A stretch of DNA of 64,000 nt from Hydrogenoanaerobacterium sp032017025 (GCF_032017025.1 NZ_DALZQO010000013.1:1-64000); one strand, 5' to 3'. Shown: positions 7,863 through 17,392, numbered from the stretch's first letter. A program made the numbers and translations. The notes: generated by a model from the sequence alone, not told the origin.

Positions 7863-9380
7863 ATGCTGGAATATATAGTTGAAATTGAACATGTCTATAA
7901 ATCTTTTCCCGGAGTAAAAGCATTGGATGACGTATCGTTCCATTTAAAATCGGGGGAAGTTTTAGCATTGTTGGGCGAAAATGGTGCCGGTAAATCAACT
8001 CTTATGAAAGTTTTGAGCGGTATTTATACGAGAGATAGCGGTGACATCACGATCTTCGGTGAAAAAATAGGCGTGCTAACACCCAAAAAAGCGCAGGAAC
8101 TGGGTGTGGCAATCATTCACCAAGAGCTGAATATGTGTGCACACCTCTCAATAGCAGAAAACATATTTCTGGGGCGCGAAAAAAGCCACTCCGGCCTTTT
8201 GTCGAACAAGGAAATGAACAAACAGGCAAAGGCAATTCTAGATCGATTAAATATTGATCTGGACCCGGAGACCATTGTGGGCGACCTTACCGTTTCAAAA
8301 CAGCAGATGGTGGAAATTGCAAAGGCACTCTCAACCAATGCCAAAATATTGATTATGGATGAGCCCACCTCCGCACTAACCTCCAAAGAGATCGACGATT
8401 TGTTTGGCATTATCCGAAAATTAAGGGATGAAGGCTGTGGTATTGTATACATCTCGCATCGACTGGAGGAACTACAGTACATAGTTGACCGCGTAACTAT
8501 TATGCGCGACGGCAGGCACATTACCACAATGAACTTTGCCGAGACCACCATGCAAGAGATTATCGAAAATATGGTGGGACGCGAGATTAAAGAGAAGTTT
8601 CCCAAGGTGGTATGTGAGCGCGGCAAAAAAATATTGGAGATTAAAAATTTAAACGTAGGCAGATTGGTAAGGGACATCAGCTTCGATATTTACGAAGGTG
8701 AAATCGTCGGTATTGCGGGGCTGCTGGGTGCAGGCCGTACCGAGACTACCCGGGCAATATTTGGGGTAGACCCCAAGGAAAGCGGAGAAATTATCTTGAA
8801 CGGCGAGCCACTCACAATCAATAAACCTATGGATGCGATTAAAGCCGGCATTGTACTTGCACCTGAAGACAGAAAGAAAGACGGCTTATGTACAAAGCTG
8901 AGTGTTCGGGATAACATTGCTTTGCCGAATCTGGACATTCTTTGTAACGCACTTGGCGTTGTAAACAAAGGTAAAGAGGATGAGATGGTGGAGGATACCA
9001 TCAGCAAGCTTACCATTAAGCTGCCCAACGCAGAGGTTGATGCCATCAGTCTTTCCGGCGGTAATCAGCAAAAGGTCGTGGTGGGGAAATGGCTGGCGCG
9101 AAACTCTCATGTGGTAATTTTCGATGAGCCTACAAGGGGTATTGACGTGGCTGCAAAGGTTGAAATTTACAACCTAATGAATGATTTAAAAATGCAGGGG
9201 ATTGGCGTATTCTTTATTTCGTCAGAAATGCCCGAGATTATGGGGATAAGCGATAGGATTCTCGTGATGTGTGATGGCAGGATTACGGGGGAACTGAATA
9301 TCGAAGATGCCACGCAGAATCTTATTCTGGAATATGCCACCAAGTTCGATAGCAAAGTCATAACGTCAAATGCCCAATGA
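7863..9380 (+). CDS. Sugar ABC transporter ATP-binding protein (RbsA/MglA type)
   Basis: About 505 residues with two nucleotide-binding domains. Domain 1 has an intact Walker A GENGAGKSTLMKVL, family signature LTVSKQQMVEIAKAL and Walker B ILIMDEPTSAL; domain 2 has the family-typical GLLGAGRTETTRAIF, LSGGNQQKVVVGKWL and VVIFDEPTRGID. It powers uptake through the permease encoded next. The start is ATG 7863 by the GGGTGGG at 7853-7859 and the promoter position; ATG 7851 would add four residues. The stop overlaps an ATG at 9377. Substrate is unknown: ribose, galactose, other pentoses or nucleosides are possible, and the nucleoside genes upstream make ribose or nucleoside attractive. Confidence 0.93.
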   Translation: MLEYIVEIEHVYKSFPGVKALDDVSFHLKSGEVLALLGENGAGKSTLMKVLSGIYTRDSGDITIFGEKIGVLTPKKAQELGVAIIHQELNMCAHLSIAENIFLGREKSHSGLLSNKEMNKQAKAILDRLNIDLDPETIVGDLTVSKQQMVEIAKALSTNAKILIMDEPTSALTSKEIDDLFGIIRKLRDEGCGIVYISHRLEELQYIVDRVTIMRDGRHITTMNFAETTMQEIIENMVGREIKEKFPKVVCERGKKILEIKNLNVGRLVRDISFDIYEGEIVGIAGLLGAGRTETTRAIFGVDPKESGEIILNGEPLTINKPMDAIKAGIVLAPEDRKKDGLCTKLSVRDNIALPNLDILCNALGVVNKGKEDEMVEDTISKLTIKLPNAEVDAISLSGGNQQKVVVGKWLARNSHVVIFDEPTRGIDVAAKVEIYNLMNDLKMQGIGVFFISSEMPEIMGISDRILVMCDGRITGELNIEDATQNLILEYATKFDSKVITSNAQ

Positions 9381-9412
9381 AACAACATTTTACAACCATA
9401 GGAGAGGTAAAA

Positions 9413-10444
9413 ATGGAAAAAAGAAAGAATCAAAATCCTATAAAAAAGATACTGTCGATCAGGGGGATGGGGCAGGTTATCACCGTAACGTTTGGTCTCA
9501 TTATTCTCTGTATTGTATTTGGTATTATCAATCCAACCTTTTTCTCAAGCAAAAACGTTGGTAACCTGCTGCGCCAAATTGCACCAATCCTTATGATTGG
9601 TATTGGTCAATCCTATGTGCTAATCACCGGAAACATCGACCTTTCCATTGGCTCTGTGGTGGGTATGAGCTGTATGATCTCCGCAACCCTGATGACAAAG
9701 GGCATTAACCCTTGGGCCGCAGTTGCCATTACCTTTGTATGTTGCATTCTGGTTGGCGTAACGAATGGACAGTTGGTTGCAAAATGTAAGCTTCCTCCGT
9801 TTATTGCCACATTGGGTACAATGACAATTGCCAGAGGCATTGCCCAAATTGTAAACAACAATTATAACACCGATTCTATTGGCGATGCAGCACAAATGTT
9901 CAGAGATTTCTTCTACTACGGCAAAACCTTAAGCATCTACAATACCATTTGGATTGCTGCTGTAATATGGATTGTATTCAACTTTATCTTAAGCAAAACC
10001 CGCACCGGCCGCCACATTTACGCAATCGGCAGCAATATCGAGGCATCCAGGTTATCGGGCGTCAACATCATTACCACCACAACAAAAGCATATGTTGTAA
10101 GCTCAATTTGTGCTTGTATCGTCGGGCTTATCACCTGTGCCACCAGTGGAATGGGTACGATGGATGCGGGCAACAGCTATGAAATGTATGCGGTTGCTGC
10201 CTCCGTAATTGGTGGTGTGAGTACCCTTGGCGGACAGGGCATACTGCTTGGAACTGTAATCGGTGCTTCTATTTGGGGTGTACTACAGAACGGCCTGCAG
10301 TTTGCGGGCGCACCGGTTGCTATCCGCAATATCGTAATCGGCATCATCGTTGTTATTTCCGTTCTGCTGGATGTTGTAGTAAGAACAGGCACACACAGAA
10401 AGAAAAGGGCAAAAACAGATTCATCTGCAGCAGTTAAAGCATAA
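9413..10444 (+). CDS. Sugar ABC transporter permease (RbsC/MglC type)
   Basis: 343 residues, highly hydrophobic, BPD_transp_2 family. Signature segments include the ITGNIDLSIGSVVGMSCMI loop, PPFIATLGTMTIARGIA, YAIGSNIEASRLSGVNI and VIGGVSTLGGQGILLGTVIG. It forms the membrane channel of the importer, probably as a homodimer. The start is ATG 9413 with AGGAGAGG at 9400-9407; an ATG at 9377 overlapping the previous stop has no good ribosome binding site. A basic cytoplasmic tail (RKKRAK) ends the protein. Confidence 0.94.
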   Translation: MEKRKNQNPIKKILSIRGMGQVITVTFGLIILCIVFGIINPTFFSSKNVGNLLRQIAPILMIGIGQSYVLITGNIDLSIGSVVGMSCMISATLMTKGINPWAAVAITFVCCILVGVTNGQLVAKCKLPPFIATLGTMTIARGIAQIVNNNYNTDSIGDAAQMFRDFFYYGKTLSIYNTIWIAAVIWIVFNFILSKTRTGRHIYAIGSNIEASRLSGVNIITTTTKAYVVSSICACIVGLITCATSGMGTMDAGNSYEMYAVAASVIGGVSTLGGQGILLGTVIGASIWGVLQNGLQFAGAPVAIRNIVIGIIVVISVLLDVVVRTGTHRKKRAKTDSSAAVKA

Positions 10445-10477
10445 GCTTTAATTATAAAATTTTAGGAGGATTTGAAA

Positions 10478-11458
10478 ATGAAATGCAAATTAACCGCGCT
10501 TATACTGTGCCTTGTTATGGTCGTTGGTCTCATTTCCGGTTGCGGAAGTGCTCCGGCTGTTTCTTCTGAAGCACCTGCAAGCAGTGCTGCACCGGCAGAT
10601 TCTACTGCTCCTGCACCTGCACCTGCAAATTACAGTGTTTACCTCATCACCATGGATCAAATGGACCAGCATTGGGTGAATGTAGACGCAGGCTGTAAAA
10701 AAGCTGCTGCTGAGCTTGGAAACATCAAATACACCTGGTTGGCTCCGGATGTAAAAGACGATGCAAAACAAATTGAATGCATCAACAACGCAGTAGCCGG
10801 TGGGGCAAATGCAATTCTTCTGGCTGCCAATGGCCCTGACGCGGTTACATCTTCTTTAAAAGAAGCTGAGGCTGCCGGCGTTAAAATTATTTACGTAGAC
10901 TCCGCTGCAGATTTCCCTGCCATTCAGACCTTGGCAACTGACAACAAAGCTGCCGGTACCACCGCAGGCAAAGAAATGATTGCCGCTCTTGAAGCAGCCG
11001 GTACAAAAGAAGGCAAAATCGGTATTGTAAACGTGAATGCTGCTACCGCTTCCACTGTAGCTCGTGAAGAAGGCTTCCGCGCTGCATTTGAGGGCAGCAA
11101 GTTCACAATTCTCGAAACCCAGTACGGCGATGGCGACGCTGCAAAATCCAAAGACATTGCTGCGAACTACATCACACAAGGCTGCGTAGGCGTCTTCGGC
11201 GCTAACGAAGGTTCTACCGTAGGCACCGGCAATGCAATTCAAGAAGCGGGCGGAAAAGTAATCGGCGTTGGTTTCGATAAGTCGGATACAATTCTCAACC
11301 TAATCAAGAGCGATTTCCTCCTTTGCACAATGGCTCAGAACCCCGACGTTATGGGCTACGAAGGCATGAAAACAGCCGCAAAAGCCTTGGCTGGCGAAAA
11401 TACAGGCGATGCAAACGTTGATACCGGTGTATCGGTAATCAACAAAGCAGCTTTGTAA
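10478..11458 (+). CDS. Sugar-binding lipoprotein (periplasmic binding protein type 1, RbsB-like)
   Basis: 326 residues. A lipoprotein signal peptide with lipobox LISGC is followed by a flexible Ser/Ala/Pro-rich linker (about residues 25-50) that tethers the domain to the membrane. The mature part is a Peripla_BP_4 fold (MDQMDQHWVNVDAGCKKAA, AGGANAILLAANGPDAV, GVFGANEGSTVGTGNAIQEA, VGVGFDKSD). It captures substrate for the permease. The start is ATG 10478, 7 bases after AGGAGGA; an upstream TTG at 10472 is too close to that site. It is the last gene of the operon, before a strong terminator. Confidence 0.93.
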   Translation: MKCKLTALILCLVMVVGLISGCGSAPAVSSEAPASSAAPADSTAPAPAPANYSVYLITMDQMDQHWVNVDAGCKKAAAELGNIKYTWLAPDVKDDAKQIECINNAVAGGANAILLAANGPDAVTSSLKEAEAAGVKIIYVDSAADFPAIQTLATDNKAAGTTAGKEMIAALEAAGTKEGKIGIVNVNAATASTVAREEGFRAAFEGSKFTILETQYGDGDAAKSKDIAANYITQGCVGVFGANEGSTVGTGNAIQEAGGKVIGVGFDKSDTILNLIKSDFLLCTMAQNPDVMGYEGMKTAAKALAGENTGDANVDTGVSVINKAAL

Positions 11459-11487
11459 TTGAAAAACTCTTATCTCTTATTCTTAAC

Positions 11488-11529
11488 AACGAAAAGGTGG
11501 TTTCTATTTGTAGAAACCACCTTTTCGTT
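11488..11529. terminator. Bidirectional Rho-independent terminator
   Basis: A perfect 19-base stem (11488-11506 with 11511-11529) and TTTG loop. It ends the importer operon and lies 57 bases beyond the trpS stop on the opposite strand. Confidence 0.92.
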
Positions 11530-11585
11530 TGTTTATGGTATTTAAGTTTCAAGAAACAGAGCAGACGTGAAATAAGCTGTGCGGC

Positions 11586-12608
11586 CTATCGGGGCAAGAA
11601 CCCAACCTTTTTGTAAACTTTGTCCAGAGTACGGCGGCTGATTCTATCCGCCTGTTCGGCACCGCGTTTGTAGCAGCTCTCCAAGTAAGCCTTATCGCTC
11701 ATCAAACGGTCGTAGTTTTCGCGCACGGGGCGCAGGTGTTCTGCCACAGCCTCACCGACTGCCGTTTTAAAGTCACCGTAGCCTTTGCCGGAATAGTCGT
11801 GCTCAATGGTTTCTAAGCTGTCACCCGTTACGGTGGAGAGAATGGTCATCAGGTTGTTGATTCCATCCTTGCCGTCACGGTAAGCAACCTCCATGTCCGA
11901 ATCGGTAACCGCACGCTTAAACTTTTTCACAATGGTCTCGGGCTTATCTAAAATCGAAATAAAGCCGTTCACATTGTCGTCTGATTTTGACATTTTTTTG
12001 GTAGGGTCGGCAAGCGACATAATCTTGGCGCCCTGTTTTGGAATATACGGCTCGGGGATAGTAAAGGTGTTGCCATAGGTATTATTAAAGCGGATAGCGA
12101 CATCACGGGTGAGCTCAAGATGCTGCTTCTGGTCAATGCCCACAGGAACCAGGTCGGTCTGATACAGCAGAATATCGGCAACCATCAGCACAGGGTAAGT
12201 AAACAAACCTGCATTGATGTTGTCGGGGTAGCGTTTGCTTTTATCCTTAAACTGGGTCATGCGGCTTAGCTCGCCAAACTGTGTACTGCAAGCCAGTACC
12301 CAGTTTAGCTCGGCATGTGTGGTGACATGGCTTTGAATAAACGCAATGCTTTTTTCGGGGTCAACCCCGCAGGCAAGCATAAGCGCATAGGCCTCGAGGG
12401 TGTGCTGCTTTAGTGCTTTGGGGTCTTGCGCAACGGTAATGGCGTGCATATTTACAATGCAGTAAGCACAGTTGTAAGCCTCCTGCAGCTCCACCCAGTT
12501 TTTTACGGCACCCAAATAATTGCCCAGTGTCATAATACCGGTTGGCTGAATGCCCGAAAAAATTGTTTTTTTGCGTTCGGGTATTTGTGTTATTTTGTTT
12601 TCTTCCAT
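11586..12608 (-). CDS. trpS: Tryptophanyl-tRNA synthetase
   Basis: 340 residues, the usual length for bacterial TrpRS. It charges tRNA-Trp in the cytoplasm. The class I HIGH-equivalent is TGIMTLGNYLGA near the N-terminus and the second signature is KKMSKSDDN. Tryptophan-pocket residues fall in ILLYQTDLVPVGIDQKQH. The start is ATG 12608, preceded on the minus strand by GGGAGGAAAATTCC. I see no T-box leader in the 108 bases before the next gene, so control by tRNA is not supported here. Confidence 0.96.
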   Translation of the reverse strand: MEENKITQIPERKKTIFSGIQPTGIMTLGNYLGAVKNWVELQEAYNCAYCIVNMHAITVAQDPKALKQHTLEAYALMLACGVDPEKSIAFIQSHVTTHAELNWVLACSTQFGELSRMTQFKDKSKRYPDNINAGLFTYPVLMVADILLYQTDLVPVGIDQKQHLELTRDVAIRFNNTYGNTFTIPEPYIPKQGAKIMSLADPTKKMSKSDDNVNGFISILDKPETIVKKFKRAVTDSDMEVAYRDGKDGINNLMTILSTVTGDSLETIEHDYSGKGYGDFKTAVGEAVAEHLRPVRENYDRLMSDKAYLESCYKRGAEQADRISRRTLDKVYKKVGFLPR

Positions 12609-12716
12609 GGAATTTTCCTCCCAATATTTTAACGCGAAAGCAGATGAAAACTATGTCAAACAAGATAGCAACGATCTAAGTTGGTAAGAACAGCAAGACA
12701 TAATGATTCATAGCCT

Positions 12717-13904
12717 TCAAAATAGTTCTCTTGTTAATTTGCCCAAAATTGTGCAGCCTTGGGCGATTTTATCATCGGTGGGGGTAGAGAAATTAAGGCG
12801 GAATGATGTAGTTTCAACCTCATCATCGGTGGTAAACGCACTGCCGGGTACCACTGCAACCTTGTTTTGGGCCGCAATACGGCAGAAGTTCATCATATCG
12901 CTGCCCTGCGGCAGGGTGCACCAGATGAAAAGACCCCCCTCAGGCTTTGTGTAGGCAACGGCAGGGTGAAAATCGGTGTCGATATGGTCGAGCATCAGTT
13001 TGCACTTACCGCGGTAGATGGCCTGCAGTTTTGCAATGTGCGCATCAAGGTCACATTCAGTGATGAATTTGTGGCAGATCATCTGCGATAGAATGGTGGT
13101 GTGTACATCGTTGCACTGCTTGGCAACAGTCATTTTAGCAAGGACATCGTTGTGTGCGCATACAAAACCCACACGCATACCGGGGGAAAGAATCTTCGAA
13201 AAGCTGCCGCAATATACAACAAGGTTTTCGGTATCCAGTGTTTTGATGGCGGGAATGTGCTCGCCCGAAAATCGCAGGTCACCATAGGGGTTATCCTCGA
13301 TAATCAGTACACTGTACTGTTTCGCCAGTGCGTAGACAGCCTTACGTTTTTCCCAGCTCATTGTAATGCCAGACGGATTTTGAAAGTTGGGAATAAGGTA
13401 AATAAAGCGTGCCTTGGGGTTCGCTTTCAGAGCATCCTCCAATTTTTCAAGATTGATGCCATCCTCATCCATATCCACACCGACAAGGTTTGCGCGGTAG
13501 CTGCGGAAGCAATTGAGTGAACCGATAAAGCTTGGCGCCTCGCAAATAACGGTGTCGCCCTCGTTGAGCAGGCAGCGTGTTGCGAGGTCGATACCCTGCT
13601 GCGCCCCCGATACTACCAACAGCCCGTCGTTTTCGTTGCCAATATCATAGCGCTTTTTCAGCATATCGCTGAGCGCAGTGCGCAGGGCTGGGTAGCCCTC
13701 CGTAATGGAATATTGCAGTGCCGCAATGGGCGAGTTCTCTAAAATTTCGGCGGTAATACGGCGAACATCTTCGATGGGGAACGCCTCGGGGGCAGGGTTG
13801 CCCGCCGCAAACGAGATAACAGAAGGGTCTGAAGTGGCTTTGAGAATCTCACGAATGGCAGAGGGTTGCAGACTGATGATTCGATCAGAAAAAATATAAT
13901 TCAT
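12717..13904 (-). CDS. PLP-dependent aminotransferase, class I/II (2-aminoadipate/aromatic type)
   Basis: 395 residues of fold type I. The substrate-binding N-terminus SFAAGNPAPEAFP, the cofactor region VSGAQQGIDLATR, IPNFQNPSGITMSWEKR, Asp in IIEDNPYGDLRF and the PLP lysine in CGSFSKILSPGMRVGF are all present. It resembles LysN/AraT and the aminotransferase half of MocR regulators but has no helix-turn-helix domain. The start is ATG 13904 behind GAGGGAGGT (minus strand); an in-frame start 39 bases upstream precedes that site. The amino acid substrate is not predictable from the sequence. Confidence 0.88.
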   Translation of the reverse strand: MNYIFSDRIISLQPSAIREILKATSDPSVISFAAGNPAPEAFPIEDVRRITAEILENSPIAALQYSITEGYPALRTALSDMLKKRYDIGNENDGLLVVSGAQQGIDLATRCLLNEGDTVICEAPSFIGSLNCFRSYRANLVGVDMDEDGINLEKLEDALKANPKARFIYLIPNFQNPSGITMSWEKRKAVYALAKQYSVLIIEDNPYGDLRFSGEHIPAIKTLDTENLVVYCGSFSKILSPGMRVGFVCAHNDVLAKMTVAKQCNDVHTTILSQMICHKFITECDLDAHIAKLQAIYRGKCKLMLDHIDTDFHPAVAYTKPEGGLFIWCTLPQGSDMMNFCRIAAQNKVAVVPGSAFTTDDEVETTSFRLNFSTPTDDKIAQGCTILGKLTRELF

Positions 13905-13995
13905 AAAAAAGACCTCCCTCTTATAAAATGTTAAAGTACACACTGAATAAGCCTTATTATAACACTATTAGTTCAAATTTGAAAGAAAAGATTGG

Positions 13996-14024
13996 TTTAC
14001 TTTTTACCGGTCAAGCGTTATAAT
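13996..14024 (+). promoter_or_regulatory. Promoter of the DUF975 gene
   Basis: TTTACT (13996-14001), 17 bases, TATAAT (14019-14024), 65 bases before the ATG. Confidence 0.65.
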
Positions 14025-14089
14025 GTAGGAAAGAGTGGATAATATTTTGGGTATTTTTACAAATATAAATACAGCATGGAGGGGCAATT

Positions 14090-14839
14090 ATGTGGGAGAG
14101 AGCGGAACTAAAAACCAACGCGAAAGCGGCATTGTCGCGTTATTACTGGATGGCATTTGCTGTATGCCTGGTATATGGCGTAATCAGCGGTATGGGCAGC
14201 GGGGGTAGCAGTGTTATTAATGTGGTCAACAATCTGCAGAATACCGGTACCATTCGGCTCTCGAATGCCGCGCTGATGGGGTTGGCAAGTGTAGCAATAG
14301 GGCTTGGCGCAGTTGGTATTGCATTGTCGTTTTTGGTAATCAACCCGCTTATGGTGGGTTTGTACCGTTATTTTATGGAAAGCAGAACCTTTAAAAGCGA
14401 TTTTGGTACCTTGTTCTATGGCTTTACCGGTGGCCGCTATTGGAAGAATGTCGGTGTAATGGCATTGGTCAATGTAAAAACATTTTTGTGGGGGCTGCTG
14501 CTGATCATTCCGGGCATTATTAAGTCTTACGAATACTATATGATTCCGTACATTCTCGCAGAGAACGACGAAATAGAAACCTCGCGTATTTTCGAGTTGA
14601 GCAAGCAGATGACAGACCATGAAAAGATGAACATTTTTGTACTGAATCTATCGTTCTTGGGCTGGGTTTTGTTGGGTGCACTGCTGTGCGGTATTGGAAC
14701 ACTGTTTGTTAACCCATATATCTATGCTACAGATGCAGAGCTGTATGCTTTGATGCGCGCAAAGGCATTTGCTATGAACTTTTCGAATGCAGGTGAGCTG
14801 CCCGATTTCCATCCGCCGGTTTATGGACAGCTGGGATAA
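14090..14839 (+). CDS. DUF975-family membrane protein
   Basis: 249 residues with about five membrane helices. The N-terminal RAELKTNAKAALSRYYWMAF, the central FKSDFGTLFYGF and LLIIPGIIKSYEYYMIPYIL, and FELSKQMTDHEKMNIFVL are typical of DUF975 proteins of Firmicutes, whose function is unknown. It has its own promoter and terminator and so forms a single-gene unit. A ribosome binding site GGAGGGGC precedes ATG 14090. The C-terminal tail is cytoplasmic and proline-rich. Confidence 0.85.
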   Translation: MWERAELKTNAKAALSRYYWMAFAVCLVYGVISGMGSGGSSVINVVNNLQNTGTIRLSNAALMGLASVAIGLGAVGIALSFLVINPLMVGLYRYFMESRTFKSDFGTLFYGFTGGRYWKNVGVMALVNVKTFLWGLLLIIPGIIKSYEYYMIPYILAENDEIETSRIFELSKQMTDHEKMNIFVLNLSFLGWVLLGALLCGIGTLFVNPYIYATDAELYALMRAKAFAMNFSNAGELPDFHPPVYGQLG

Positions 14840-14848
14840 CACAATAGC

Positions 14849-14872
14849 AAAGGGGCGCTTCGGCGCCCCTTT
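14849..14872 (+). terminator. Rho-independent terminator
   Basis: AAAGGGGCGC, TTCG tetraloop, GCGCCCCTTT, followed by TT. It ends the DUF975 transcript. Confidence 0.88.
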
Positions 14873-14876
14873 TTCG

Positions 14877-14905
14877 TTGCGCAGTGTTTGAATCAATGCT
14901 ATACT
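14877..14905 (+). promoter_or_regulatory. Candidate fbp promoter
   Basis: TTGCGC (14877-14882), 17 bases, TATACT (14900-14905), directly after the previous terminator and 36 bases before the fbp start. Confidence 0.5.
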
Positions 14906-14940
14906 ACTTTTAAGATCATGAAAGCAAAGGGGAACATAAC

Positions 14941-16926
14941 ATGCTGTACGGCAAACAAGAAATTTTGGACAATTTGAAATATTTAAAAGCATTGGGGATT
15001 CAGTATCCAACGGTACAAGCAGCCTCTACCGAAATCATCAATCTGCAGGCGATTCTTAATCTGCCAAAGGGAACCGAGCATTTTATGTCCGACCTGCACG
15101 GCGAGTACGAGGCTTTTTTACATATCCTCAACAATGCATCGGGGGTTATCCGCGAAAAGGTGGATATGCTTTACGAAAAGAGCCTGCCCACCAAAGAGCG
15201 TGCGGTACTTGCAACACTCATCTATTATACCGAAGAAAAGCTCAAGGAGATCAAAGAGGAAACAGCCGATATGGAGGAGTGGTACCGTATTACGCTCAAC
15301 CGCCTAATTGAAATCTGCAGGCTGGTATCGTCAAAATACACACGCAGCAAGGTGCGAAAGGCTCTGCCTAAAGATTTTGACTACATCATTGATGAGCTTT
15401 TACACACCAACTACGACGAGCTCAACAAAGAAAAATATTACGAAAACATTATCGACACGATCATTGATATTGAGCGGGCAGATGAATTTATTCTGGCGCT
15501 TTGCAATACCATCAAGCGCTTGGTTGTCGATCGTCTGCACATCGTCGGTGATATTTTCGACCGTGGTCCCCGCGCCGACATCGTGATGGATTCGCTGATG
15601 GAGCACCACTGTGTCGATATTCAATGGGGCAATCACGATATTCTTTGGATGGGTGCTGCGGCGGGCAGCCGCACATGCATTGCGAGTGTGCTCAACAATT
15701 CCATCACCTACAACAACCTTGAGGTGGTAGAGATGGGCTACGGCATCAACCTGCGCCCTCTGGCGCTTTTTGCTACCGAGGTGTACGGCAACAAAGACGT
15801 CTCGTGCTTCCGCCCGAAGCTGCAAGGCTCACAGTATTACAACCCTAAGGATATCCGTCTGGTGGCATGCATGCACAAGGCAATTGCTATCATCCAGTTT
15901 AAGCTGGAGGGGCAAATCATTCAGCGCAACCCCAGCTTTCAAATGGACGACCGCCTGCTGCTCGATAAAATTGACTACGAGCATGGTACCGTGCGCCTTG
16001 GCGGCAAGGATTATCCGCTGCGTGACTGCGATTTTCCGACGGTTGACCGCGAGCACCCGTATGAGTTGACCAACGAAGAAACCCTGCTGATGGAGCAGCT
16101 GAAGTTTGCATTCCGCCACAGCGAGAAGCTGCAAAAACACGTCCGTTTTCTCTACGCTAAGGGCGGGCTGTATAAGTGCTACAACGGTAACTTACTGTTC
16201 CATGGCTGCATTCCCATGAACACCGATGGCAGCTTTATGGAGTTTGAATGCGACGGCGAGCGGCTTTCGGGCAGGGCGTTTATGGATTACACCGAGGTGC
16301 TGGCGCGCCAGGGCTACACCGCCAAGCCTCATTCGCTTGAAAAGCTGCGCGGCAAAGATTTTTTATGGTTTTTGTGGTGCGGGCGCAACTCGCCGCTGTT
16401 TGGCAGAGATAAAATCACAACCTTTGAACGACTGCTGATTGAGGACAAATCAGTTTGGGATGAGCCTAAAAACCCTTACTATGTTCACAGTGCGAGCGAA
16501 GAAGCTTGCAAGCGTATTCTGCATGAGTTTGGGTTGGATGGCCCCCACTCCCATATCATCAACGGGCATGTACCCGTGCGCAGTAAAGACGGCGAGACCC
16601 CCGTTAAGGCAAATGGCAGGCTCATTGTAATTGACGGTGGCTTTTGCAGGGCATACCAGCCCACCACGGGCATTGCAGGCTACACATTGGTGTATAACTC
16701 CTATGGCATCCGCATTATTTCACACGAGCCTTTTGACGGTGCGCGCAATGCCATCCGCAACAACAAGGATATTTTGTCCACCACGGAAATTTACGAAACC
16801 CTGCAAAGCCGTATTAAAGTGAGTGAAACCGACGAGGGGCAGGTCATAAAAGAAAATATTCAGGGCTTAAAGCTGCTGCTTTCGGCTTACCGTATCGGTA
16901 TGCTTAAAGAGCAGCACAACAAATAA
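14941..16926 (+). CDS. fbp: Fructose-1,6-bisphosphatase, class III
   Basis: 661 residues, the usual length of the Firmicutes class III enzyme that dephosphorylates fructose-1,6-bisphosphate in gluconeogenesis. It belongs to the metallophosphoesterase fold: HFMSDLHGEYEAFL, VGDIFDRGPRADIVMD, QWGNHDILWMGAAAG and INGHVPVR carry the metal ligands. GKDFLWFLWCGRNSPLFGRD and the C-terminal DGGFCRAYQPTTGIAGYTL are family hallmarks. AAAGGGGAA precedes ATG 14941. It is followed at 12 bases by the PPC-domain gene, so the two are co-transcribed. Confidence 0.95.
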   Translation: MLYGKQEILDNLKYLKALGIQYPTVQAASTEIINLQAILNLPKGTEHFMSDLHGEYEAFLHILNNASGVIREKVDMLYEKSLPTKERAVLATLIYYTEEKLKEIKEETADMEEWYRITLNRLIEICRLVSSKYTRSKVRKALPKDFDYIIDELLHTNYDELNKEKYYENIIDTIIDIERADEFILALCNTIKRLVVDRLHIVGDIFDRGPRADIVMDSLMEHHCVDIQWGNHDILWMGAAAGSRTCIASVLNNSITYNNLEVVEMGYGINLRPLALFATEVYGNKDVSCFRPKLQGSQYYNPKDIRLVACMHKAIAIIQFKLEGQIIQRNPSFQMDDRLLLDKIDYEHGTVRLGGKDYPLRDCDFPTVDREHPYELTNEETLLMEQLKFAFRHSEKLQKHVRFLYAKGGLYKCYNGNLLFHGCIPMNTDGSFMEFECDGERLSGRAFMDYTEVLARQGYTAKPHSLEKLRGKDFLWFLWCGRNSPLFGRDKITTFERLLIEDKSVWDEPKNPYYVHSASEEACKRILHEFGLDGPHSHIINGHVPVRSKDGETPVKANGRLIVIDGGFCRAYQPTTGIAGYTLVYNSYGIRIISHEPFDGARNAIRNNKDILSTTEIYETLQSRIKVSETDEGQVIKENIQGLKLLLSAYRIGMLKEQHNK

Positions 16927-16938
16927 AGGAGCAATGTT

Positions 16939-17334
16939 ATGAAAACACATGCCTTTCGCCTGCACCGTGGGCAAGATATTTACAAAGAGCTTGTAGGCTA
17001 TGCAAAAGAAAACCACATTGAGGCAGCGACGGTGCTTTCTGCAGTCGGTTGTGTAACAGTGGGCAGGGTGCGCCCCGCATGGGCAGAAGGTTTTGTTGCA
17101 ATTCCCGAAAAGTTGGAGGTCGTTTCGCTGATGGGCACGGTGTCGAAAAATCGTACCCACCTGCATATTTCGCTCAGCAATAACGATACGACCACGTTTG
17201 GCGGGCATATGGAGGAGGGCTGCCTTGTCAATACCACCTGCGAGGTTGTGCTGCTTGAGCTTGACGACGTAACCTTCTCAGATGAATTCGACCCGGAGAC
17301 CGGCTATGGAGAATTGGTGATTACAAAAAAATAA
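16939..17334 (+). CDS. PPC-domain (DUF296) protein
   Basis: 131 residues, one PPC/DUF296 domain: HAFRLHRGQDIYKELVGYA, TVLSAVGCVTVGRVRPAW, VVSLMGTVSKNRTHLHISLS and FGGHMEEGCLVNTTCEVVLL. In plants the domain is fused to AT-hooks, but bacterial versions stand alone as trimers and have no proven DNA-binding role. The two His of THLHISL and the GGH could bind a metal. AAAGGAG precedes ATG 16939. Function unknown; co-transcription with fbp is the only contextual hint. Confidence 0.85.
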   Translation: MKTHAFRLHRGQDIYKELVGYAKENHIEAATVLSAVGCVTVGRVRPAWAEGFVAIPEKLEVVSLMGTVSKNRTHLHISLSNNDTTTFGGHMEEGCLVNTTCEVVLLELDDVTFSDEFDPETGYGELVITKK

Positions 17335-17351
17335 GCGGCTCTGCCGCAATT

Positions 17352-17381
17352 AAAAAACGGACGCATCTGCGTCCGTTTTTT
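17352..17381. terminator. Bidirectional Rho-independent terminator
   Basis: AAAAAACGGACGC paired with its complement, flanked by A and T runs on the two sides. It serves the fbp operon and gltX, which converge here. Confidence 0.9.
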
Positions 17382-17392
17382 GCTGTTCTAAT

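Noticed and set aside
8117..8677. 186-codon minus-strand frame
   Set aside because: Antisense to the sugar ATPase gene; composition typical of a shadow frame.
12609..12716. T-box control of trpS
   Set aside because: The spacer of 108 bases is too short and lacks the T-box sequence.
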